Source: an uncultured Sphingomonadales bacterium (lineage in GTDB: Bacteria; Pseudomonadota; Alphaproteobacteria; Sphingomonadales; Sphingomonadaceae). Taken from it: DNA of 7,078 nt. Position 1 is the stretch's first letter, and the number at the start of each line of letters is the position of its first letter. The position numbers were made by a program, and so were the translations under genes. The notes below the pieces were generated by a model. That model was not told where the DNA came from. It saw nothing but the letters and a program-made list of their open reading frames with translations, and made no database searches. The stretch covers positions 1-7,078 of the forward strand of contig CAITOD010000619.1 in the NCBI GenBank assembly GCA_903893935.1. The letters are read 5' to 3'. Of this stretch, positions 1 through 4,420 are shown in pieces.

Positions 1-1
1 C

Positions 2-1240
2 GGCGAACACCGCGTGCCGATCGTGCCGCAAGGCGGCAACAGCGGCATGTGCGGCGGCGCCACGCCCGACAGCAGCGGCCATGCGGTGCTGCTCAACACG
101 CGCCGGATGGATGCAATCCGCCGCATCGACACAGCCACCCGCCAGGTCGAATGCGAGGCCGGCGTGATCCTGCAGACGCTGCACGAAGCGGTCGAGCGCG
201 AGGGCTTGCGCTTTCCGCTTACGCTCGGCGGCAAAGGCTCGGCCACTGTCGGCGGGCTGATTTCGACCAACGCCGGCGGCACGCAAGTGCTGCGCCACGG
301 CAGCATGCGCGCGCAAGTGCTCGGGATCGAGGCGGTGCTGCCCGACGGTTCGGTGCTCAACCAGCTGGTTCCGCTCAAGAAGGACAACCGGGGCTTCGAT
401 CTCAAGCAAGTGCTGATCGGCTCCGAAGGCACGCTGGGTCTGGTTACCGCGGCCACTTTGCGGCTCGAACCTGCGGTCGCGGCGCGCGCGGTGCTATGGG
501 CGGGGGTCGATTCGATCCAGACCGCGCGCGCGCTGCTGCTCCATGCGCAAGACAAGGCGGGCCAGGCGCTCGAAGGCTTCGAAGTCATGCCCGCGCAATC
601 GTTGCGCGCCGTGCTCGCTTATTTGCCGACCGCCCGCGCGCCGATCGAAGGAGACCATGCCTGGCATGTGCTGATCGAACTCGTCGCCGATGCCGCCGGG
701 GCCGAAGCTTTGCCTGCGACTGCCGAAACCTTGCTGGTGAGCGCCTTCGAAGCGGGGCTGGTCGCCGATGCGACAATCGCCGCCAGTGAAGCGCAAGCCG
801 AAGCCTTCTGGTGGCTGCGCGATTCGGTGGCACCGGCCGAACGCGCGCAAGGCCCGGCAATGCAGCACGATATCAGTGTCCCGGTCGAACGCATGGCCGA
901 TTTCATAGACTTTGCTTCGCCGCTGTTCGAACGCGAATTCCCCGGCACGACCGCGATCGGCTTCGGCCATCTGGGCGACGGCAATATCCATTTCCACGTG
1001 CTCGCACCAAAGGGTGTCGAGGGGCGGGTGTGGGAACTCGGCGAAGGCAAGGCGATCAGCCGCCGCGTGCACGATCTGGTGACCGAATGGGGCGGGTCGA
1101 TTTCGGCCGAACACGGCATTGGCCAGCTCAAGCGCGACGAACTGGCGCGGCTGGGCGACCCCGCTGCGCTCCAGCTGATGCGCGCGATCAAGACCGCGAT
1201 CGACCCGCAGGGCCTGTTCAACCCGGGCAAGCTGGTCTGA
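2..1240 (+). CDS. FAD-binding oxidoreductase, GlcD / D-2-hydroxyglutarate dehydrogenase type (5' truncated)
   Basis: The reading frame is open to the left edge (GEHRVPIVPQGG...), so the true start lies outside the window and the GTG at 14 is not the start. About 412 residues remain of a family that is usually 450-480 long. Counting V14 (the GTG) as residue 1, the N-terminal part carries the FAD pyrophosphate loop PQGGNSGMCGG and the GSEGTLGLVT segment typical of FAD_binding_4 domains. The C-terminal FAD-oxidase domain has GHLGDGNIHFHV (H319, H326) and AEHGIGQLKRDEL (E366, H367), the metal and substrate site of D-2-hydroxyglutarate and D-lactate dehydrogenases, and ends with the classic IDPQGLFNPGKL tail. 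By family knowledge it oxidises a D-2-hydroxyacid and passes electrons to an acceptor such as an electron-transfer flavoprotein. The exact substrate cannot be read from sequence. Only 135 nt separate it from sapC, and no U-tract terminator is visible between them. Confidence 0.9.
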   Translation, partial: GEHRVPIVPQGGNSGMCGGATPDSSGHAVLLNTRRMDAIRRIDTATRQVECEAGVILQTLHEAVEREGLRFPLTLGGKGSATVGGLISTNAGGTQVLRHGSMRAQVLGIEAVLPDGSVLNQLVPLKKDNRGFDLKQVLIGSEGTLGLVTAATLRLEPAVAARAVLWAGVDSIQTARALLLHAQDKAGQALEGFEVMPAQSLRAVLAYLPTARAPIEGDHAWHVLIELVADAAGAEALPATAETLLVSAFEAGLVADATIAASEAQAEAFWWLRDSVAPAERAQGPAMQHDISVPVERMADFIDFASPLFEREFPGTTAIGFGHLGDGNIHFHVLAPKGVEGRVWELGEGKAISRRVHDLVTEWGGSISAEHGIGQLKRDELARLGDPAALQLMRAIKTAIDPQGLFNPGKLV

Positions 1241-1285
1241 GAGTCGGGAATCGACCGTACTGTGACAGTCGTGTTGCAGGTGGCC

Positions 1286-1314
1286 TTGCGCACCCCTGCC
1301 CCCTCCCCTAAACG
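1286..1314 (+). promoter_or_regulatory. Candidate sigma-70 promoter for the SapC gene
   Basis: TTGCGC (1286-1291) and TAAACG (1309-1314) are separated by exactly 17 nt. Transcription would start near 1321, giving a leader of about 55 nt before the SapC start. The -35 is identical to the one proposed for the small RNA downstream (TTGCGC at 2337). The spacer is very C-rich and the -10 is only a fair match, so this is an inference by pattern. A possible GC-rich hairpin (CCGCGC with GCGCGG) sits in the leader. Confidence 0.4.
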
Positions 1315-1375
1315 CCGCGCTTCTGCCGGGGGGCGCGGGTGTCTTTCCTCCTGGCGTTATTGCGGAGAGTAACCG

Positions 1376-2155
1376 ATGGCCAGCGCGCCTGCCAACCTGC
1401 CCCTGTTCTACAACGATCTCGTGCCGCTTAATTCGCGCGACCATGCCACCTGGCGCGCGCGCACCATCGACAAGGCGCCCTGGCTGGCCAACCAGCACGC
1501 GGTGCCGCTGACCGTCGAAGAGTTCCCGCAAGCGGGCCGGCTCTATCCGATCGTGTTTTCGAGCGGCCAGGATGTCGTGCCGCTGGCGCTGATGGGGCTG
1601 AACGAAGGCGTCAACGTGTTCGTCGAAGCCGATGGCACCGTGACCAATTCGGTCTATCTGCCTGCTTACGCGCGGCGCTATCCGTTCATGCTGGCTAAGT
1701 TGCAGCCGACCGCGCAAGACCTGTCGCTGTGCTTTGATCCGGCATCGGGCCTGCTTGGCGAATTCGACGACGGCCAGGTGCTGTTCGACGGCACGGCGAC
1801 AAGCCAGGCAACGCAAGCCATCCTGCAGTTCTGCGAAAGCTTCGAGCAAGCCGGGCAGCGCACGCAAGCCTTTGTCGAGGAACTGAAAAAACACGATCTG
1901 CTGATGGAAGGCGAAGTGTCGATCCAGCCCCAGGAAGGCGGCCAGCCTTACGTCTATCGCGGCTTCCAGATGGTCGACCAGGAAAAGCTGCGCAATTCCC
2001 GCGGCGATGTCCTGCGCGGCTGGGCGCAGAACGGGCTGCTGCCGCTGATCTATGCGCACATTTTGTCGCTCGAACTGATCAGCACGGTGTTTGCCATGCA
2101 AAATCAGCAGGGCAAGGGTCCGATCCCGACGCTGCCACCGCTGCCGACGTTCTGA
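1376..2155 (+). CDS. SapC family protein
   Basis: This 259-residue protein is recognisable as SapC family (Pfam PF07277) along its whole length. It has an N-terminal PLFYNDLVPLN block (residues 9-19), a middle LYPIVFSS / YARRYPFMLAKL region, and the C-terminal hallmark GFQMVDQEKLRN (from residue 196) followed by NGLLPLIYAHILSLELI (about 219-235). I see no signal peptide or membrane segment, so a cytoplasmic or peripherally associated protein is likely. The ATG start is supported by GGAGAG at 1364-1369, 6 nt upstream. The family is named after a protein of the Campylobacter S-layer locus, but its biochemical role is not established. In sphingomonads and Caulobacter relatives it commonly sits beside TonB-dependent receptors and flavin-dependent halogenases. 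Here its direct neighbours are a dehydrogenase gene and a terminator, so it appears to be a separate transcription unit, with a TonB receptor only about 2.3 kb further on. Confidence 0.9.
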   Translation: MASAPANLPLFYNDLVPLNSRDHATWRARTIDKAPWLANQHAVPLTVEEFPQAGRLYPIVFSSGQDVVPLALMGLNEGVNVFVEADGTVTNSVYLPAYARRYPFMLAKLQPTAQDLSLCFDPASGLLGEFDDGQVLFDGTATSQATQAILQFCESFEQAGQRTQAFVEELKKHDLLMEGEVSIQPQEGGQPYVYRGFQMVDQEKLRNSRGDVLRGWAQNGLLPLIYAHILSLELISTVFAMQNQQGKGPIPTLPPLPTF

Positions 2156-2204
2156 CGCTATCCCCGCAATTCGCAAAACAGACCCGTTTCGGACCAGAAA
2201 AGCC

Positions 2205-2238
2205 AAAGGGTTGCCGACCAGTTCGGCAACCCTTTTTT
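2205..2238 (+). terminator. Rho-independent terminator of the SapC gene
   Basis: A perfect 13-bp stem (2205-2217 AAAGGGTTGCCGA pairing with 2223-2235) closes a 5-nt loop and runs directly into TTTTTT at 2233-2238. It lies 50 nt after the SapC stop codon. The A-run on the 5' side means it might also stop transcription coming from the right. Confidence 0.93.
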
Positions 2239-2336
2239 CTTGCGGTGTCACCCGGTTGCATCAGATCGGTATCAGCCGCGCGACATCTCTTGCACTTTGA
2301 TGAACCCCTCGTAATGCCTTGTTCACGCAAAAAATC

Positions 2337-2365
2337 TTGCGCAGTGGCACGGACTTGCGTATTCT
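2337..2365 (+). promoter_or_regulatory. Sigma-70 promoter of the candidate small RNA
   Basis: TTGCGC at 2337-2342 and TATTCT at 2360-2365 are separated by exactly 17 nt. The predicted start of transcription at about 2371-2373 coincides with the 5' base of the first RNA hairpin. The stretch just before it (2239-2336) shows no gene, repeat or other signal that I can support. Confidence 0.6.
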
Positions 2366-2370
2366 TTTTG

Positions 2371-2477
2371 ATGTTACGCCGGTGCTCCCCTCATGGCCCG
2401 GTGTGACTGGTGCGCTTTCGGGCGCACCTCCTCCCTGAACCTTGGCCACCTGGAGCATGTCTCCAGGTGGTTTTTTA
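2371..2477 (+). ncRNA. Candidate trans-acting small RNA with CCUCCUCCC anti-Shine-Dalgarno motif
   Basis: A complete small transcription unit lies between the SapC terminator and the convergent amidohydrolase gene, about 105 nt from predicted start to U-tract. Three hairpins can be drawn by hand. Hairpin 1 pairs 2373-2382 with 2398-2407 (10 bp, two G-U pairs) around a 15-nt loop holding CTCCCCTC. Hairpin 2 pairs GGTGCGC (2409-2415) with GCGCACC (2422-2428). Hairpin 3 is the terminator at 2446-2470. The motif CCTCCTCCC (2427-2435) is largely single-stranded between hairpins 2 and 3 and is complementary to Shine-Dalgarno sequences. This layout recalls the alphaproteobacterial suhB/alpha-r14 (NfeR1) and the 'cuckoo'/CcsR sRNAs, which share the CCUCCUCCC motif. 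No convincing open reading frame with a ribosome binding site is present. Family membership is my inference from memory of motif and architecture. Confidence 0.72.
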
Positions 2478-2480
2478 TTT
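2446..2480 (+). terminator. Rho-independent terminator of the candidate small RNA
   Basis: CCACCTGGAG (2446-2455) pairs perfectly with CTCCAGGTGG (2461-2470) around the loop CATGT, followed by TTTTTT at 2471-2476 and ATTT. There is no U-tract on the other strand, so it is directional: it serves a rightward transcript and not the leftward amidohydrolase gene that ends at 2492. With a full terminator already at 2205-2238, this second one implies a separate + strand transcript between the two. Confidence 0.93.
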
Positions 2481-2491
2481 CCCGGCTGTGA

Positions 2492-3457
2492 CTATTCTGC
2501 CGCAATGCGCCAGCGCAGCCGATCGCGGCCAAGCGATGCAACGCTATCGGCCAGCGTGCGGACCAGTCCCGCCAGCAGTTCGACCATCGCGTCGAACCCG
2601 GGGCCGGGTTCGGCCAACGCCGCATCAAGATAGGCGCTGCGATCGATTTCAAGCTGCACCGCGTGGATGCCGGCGCTGCGCCGGGCATGGTGATCGAGCA
2701 CGAAACCACCGGCATAAGGCCGGTTGTGCGCGACCAGCTGGCGCGCTGCCGCAAAATGCGTGAAGCAGGCTGCCACCAGCCCGCCATCGCACGCGGTGCC
2801 AAACCGGTCGCCGATCACGAATCGCGCGGGCGCGCCGCCATGCGCCGGCAATGGCGGCATCGAATGCAGATCGATCAGCAGCGCTGCGCCCCATTGCTGG
2901 CGCACGCGCTCGACCAGCGCACCCAGCCGTGCATGGTAAGGCTGGTGGATCAGCGCGATTCGCCGTTCAAGTTCGGCATGATCGAGCCGGGTCTGCCACA
3001 ATTCTCCGACCCCGGGCAGCCGGCGCGGCACGAGGCCCAGACCGCTGCGCGCGCGGTGGCCAGGGGCAAGCGCTCGCCCTGCTCCGGGCCGCGCCACAGG
3101 CACATTGGACAGCATGTCCCAGTCGCGATCGTCGGTCGAGCGGTTGAGATCGATCATCGCGCGCGGCGCCTCGGCCGCGATGAACGGCGCACCGGTCTCG
3201 CGCGCGACGGCTTCGGCCAGCAGATCGACGAGCCGATCCTCGAGCCGCAGCACCACACGCTCCGGCGCGCGCAAGGCGCCGAGCAAAGCGGCGGGGTAAC
3301 GACGCCCGCCATGGGGTGCCGCGAGCACCACCGGAATCGGCGAGGGATCGCACGCCAGCCAGCGAAACGCCACGCCTTCGGGCAAGCCGGGAATTTCTCC
3401 GCCAAAGTGAGGTTCGCGCATGGGCGAATCGGCACGGGGCCAGCCGGGATCGGGCAT
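2492..3457 (-). CDS. N-formylglutamate amidohydrolase family protein
   Basis: The 321-residue protein matches the N-formylglutamate amidohydrolase family (PF05013) throughout. Motifs, numbered from the ATG at 3457, are APHGG (47-51), LEDRLVD (72-78), APRAMIDLNR (97-106), GLGLVPR (139-145), IHQPYH (170-175), LLIDLHSMPP (193-202) and, towards the end, VQLEIDRSAYLD. The His and Asp/Glu residues in these blocks are the expected zinc and substrate ligands of this carboxypeptidase-like fold. The enzyme type hydrolyses N-formyl-L-glutamate to formate and glutamate, the last step of one histidine degradation route, but no other hut gene is nearby and a different formyl- or acyl-amino acid substrate is possible. 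The start is uncertain: TTG at 3475 and ATG at 3421 are alternatives, and none has a clear Shine-Dalgarno sequence. The gene is divergent from cpdR and convergent with the small RNA. Confidence 0.88.
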   Translation of the reverse strand: MPDPGWPRADSPMREPHFGGEIPGLPEGVAFRWLACDPSPIPVVLAAPHGGRRYPAALLGALRAPERVVLRLEDRLVDLLAEAVARETGAPFIAAEAPRAMIDLNRSTDDRDWDMLSNVPVARPGAGRALAPGHRARSGLGLVPRRLPGVGELWQTRLDHAELERRIALIHQPYHARLGALVERVRQQWGAALLIDLHSMPPLPAHGGAPARFVIGDRFGTACDGGLVAACFTHFAAARQLVAHNRPYAGGFVLDHHARRSAGIHAVQLEIDRSAYLDAALAEPGPGFDAMVELLAGLVRTLADSVASLGRDRLRWRIAAE

Positions 3458-3475
3458 GATTGGCAAAGGCTGCAA

Positions 3476-3634
3476 CCGAACGAGGGGCGAGTCAAAGTGT
3501 CGGCACGCATAATTTGCCGCACATTTTTAACCCGGCGCGGGTATAGGCAAAGCGAGCAGCGCAATTGCCGCATTTGCCGGCAGCCGCGCCGGCTGCAACT
3601 TGCGATTCTGCTCGCACCAATGACGAAGGTTACC
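3476..3634. promoter_or_regulatory. Divergent control region between the amidohydrolase gene and cpdR
   Basis: This AT-richer stretch must hold the start signals for both divergent genes. On the minus strand TTGCCT (3545-3550) and TAAAAA (3524-3529) are a weak -35/-10 pair with 15-nt spacing. On the plus strand TATAGG (3542-3547) is a possible -10 without a good -35. A perfect 7-bp inverted repeat (GCAGCCG 3580-3586, CGGCTGC 3590-3596) lies about 40 nt before the cpdR start. TTGCCGCA occurs twice, at 3514 and 3565. GANTC sites occur at 3489-3493 and 3604-3608. Individual promoter calls here are tentative. Confidence 0.45.
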
Positions 3635-4024
3635 ATGATCCGCATCCTGCTGGCCGAAGACGATGACGCGATGCGCACTTACCTCGCGCGCGCGCTGGAC
3701 AACGCCGGGTTCGATGTCGTGGCGGTCGATCGCGGCACTGCGGCGCTGCCGTTGCTCGAACAGCAGCGGTTTGACTTGCTGTTGTCGGACATTGTCATGC
3801 CCGAAATGGACGGAATTGAACTCGCGCAGCGCTGCGCGGTGGTCAGCCCTGCGACCAAAGTCATGTTCATCACCGGCTTTGCTGCGGTTACGCTCAAAGC
3901 CAATCGCGAAGCACCGCAAGCGCGCGTGCTGTCCAAACCGTTCCATCTGAAGGACCTCGTGCTCGAAGTCGAACGGCTGTTCGACGGGCACTCGCTGGCC
4001 GGAAACGGCCGTCCGCCGCAGTGA
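3635..4024 (+). CDS. cpdR: Response regulator CpdR (cell-cycle ClpXP adaptor)
   Basis: This is a 129-residue stand-alone receiver domain with no output domain. The acidic pocket is D9/D10 in LLAEDD, the phosphoacceptor is D52 in LLSDIVMPEMDG, and the conserved T80 and K101 sit in FITGFAA and LSKPF. The segments VMFITGFAAV and VLSKPFHLKDLVLEVERL are characteristic of CpdR. In Caulobacter, unphosphorylated CpdR primes ClpXP for degradation of cell-cycle substrates and is switched off by phosphorylation through the CckA-ChpT relay; that role is inferred here from similarity. I chose the ATG at 3635 because GAAGG (3625-3629) lies 5 nt upstream. An in-frame ATG at 3620 would add five residues but has no ribosome binding site. 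A tail of about 12 residues (from about 118) extends past the receiver fold. The long open frame upstream in this phase is only the antisense of the amidohydrolase gene. Confidence 0.92.
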   Translation: MIRILLAEDDDAMRTYLARALDNAGFDVVAVDRGTAALPLLEQQRFDLLLSDIVMPEMDGIELAQRCAVVSPATKVMFITGFAAVTLKANREAPQARVLSKPFHLKDLVLEVERLFDGHSLAGNGRPPQ

Positions 4025-4036
4025 TCAAATCCCCCC

Positions 4037-4065
4037 TTGCCACCCGGCGGCGGCGTGGCTAAGGG
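4037..4065 (+). promoter_or_regulatory. Weak candidate promoter for tRNA-Val
   Basis: TTGCCA (4037-4042) and TAAGGG (4060-4065) are 17 nt apart and would start transcription about 40 nt before the tRNA. The -10 is poor. A 7-bp inverted repeat (GCGTGGC 4053-4059 with GCCACGC 4079-4085) overlaps it, without a U-tract. The tRNA could instead be reached by read-through from cpdR. Confidence 0.25.
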
Positions 4066-4111
4066 ACCCTTCCCGGCCGCCACGCGCGCCGGTCCAAATG
4101 CTGATGGTGTC

Positions 4112-4186
4112 GGGCGTATAGCTCAGTGGTAGAGCACTATGTTGACATCGTAGGGGTCGCAAGTTCAATCCTTGCTACGCCCACCA
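4112..4186 (+). tRNA. tRNA-Val (anticodon GAC)
   Basis: The full cloverleaf can be drawn. The acceptor stem is GGGCGTA (4112-4118) with TACGCCC (4176-4182). The D arm is GCTC/GAGC. The anticodon stem CTATG/CGTAG (4137-4141, 4149-4153) has one T-G pair, and its loop TTGACAT carries anticodon GAC at 4144-4146, which reads GUC and GUU valine codons. The T arm is GCAAG-TTCAATC-CTTGC. The discriminator is A4183, followed by an encoded CCA (4184-4186). No intron or mismatch that would suggest decay is present. Confidence 0.97.
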
Positions 4187-4194
4187 TCATCCGA

Positions 4195-4232
4195 AAAGCC
4201 CGCCGGTCCGCACAGGGTCAGGCGGGTTTTTT
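4195..4232 (+). terminator. Rho-independent terminator after tRNA-Val
   Basis: CCCGCC (4199-4204) pairs with GGCGGG (4221-4226), extended by G-T and A-T pairs from the preceding AAAAG, around a 16-nt loop. TTTTTT at 4227-4232 follows directly. It begins 8 nt after the CCA end and separates the tRNA from the TonB receptor unit. Confidence 0.9.
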
Positions 4233-4420
4233 CATGCATGTTCCGGCTGGCAGGAATACCTGTGTGAAAAATGCTGCAGTGCGACAGAAATCACGCGCCG
4301 CATTCATCGTTTGGTAACACAAGCAACCGTTTTGTCACGTCAGACTGTCACTCGCCCACCATCGCAACCGGCCCGGTGTCCCGAGATGGGGCATCACGAG
4401 CCCATTGATGGGGACAGACG
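4233..4420 (+). promoter_or_regulatory. Leader and control region of the TonB-dependent receptor gene
   Basis: This 188-nt stretch has no gene. It holds two direct TGTCAC elements (TTGTCAC 4332-4338 and CTGTCAC 4345-4351), a possible regulator or Pho-box-like site. A predicted leader hairpin lies at 4377-4416, where TGTCCC (4377-4382) pairs with GGGACA (4411-4416) and an inner ATGGG (4386-4390) pairs with CCCAT (4401-4405). The outer 3' arm is part of the GGGGA ribosome binding site (4410-4414) of the receptor gene. No convincing -35/-10 pair could be fixed. Confidence 0.4.

Noticed and set aside
1255..1272. Small dyad CTGTGACAG after the dehydrogenase stop as a terminator
   Set aside because: The arms are only four bases with a one-base centre and there is no U-tract; it cannot form an intrinsic terminator.
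494..2251. 585-codon open frame on the minus strand across the dehydrogenase and SapC genes
   Set aside because: It is antisense to two clearly recognisable genes, runs through the gap between them, has low-complexity Arg/Gln/Ala-rich translation and matches no family; it is a high-GC shadow.
2374..2802. Small open frames overlapping the candidate small RNA on either strand
   Set aside because: None has a ribosome binding site or family resemblance, and they ignore the terminator and promoter structure that explains the region better.
3516..3531. CtrA-type binding site (TTAA-N7-TTAA) before cpdR
   Set aside because: Only one half-site (TTAAC at 3527-3531) is present; the partner position does not match.
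2663..3634. Long + strand open frame fused in phase to cpdR, suggesting a large N-terminal extension of the regulator
   Set aside because: The upstream part is the reverse strand of the amidohydrolase gene and looks like no protein family; CpdR begins as expected at 3635 after a GAAGG ribosome binding site.
4112..4250. tRNA-Val as an integration site for a mobile element carrying the TonB receptor
   Set aside because: No second copy of the tRNA 3' end, no integrase and no composition break is visible in the window.
4126..4317. 63-codon open frame overlapping tRNA-Val
   Set aside because: It begins inside the tRNA, crosses its terminator and resembles nothing known.
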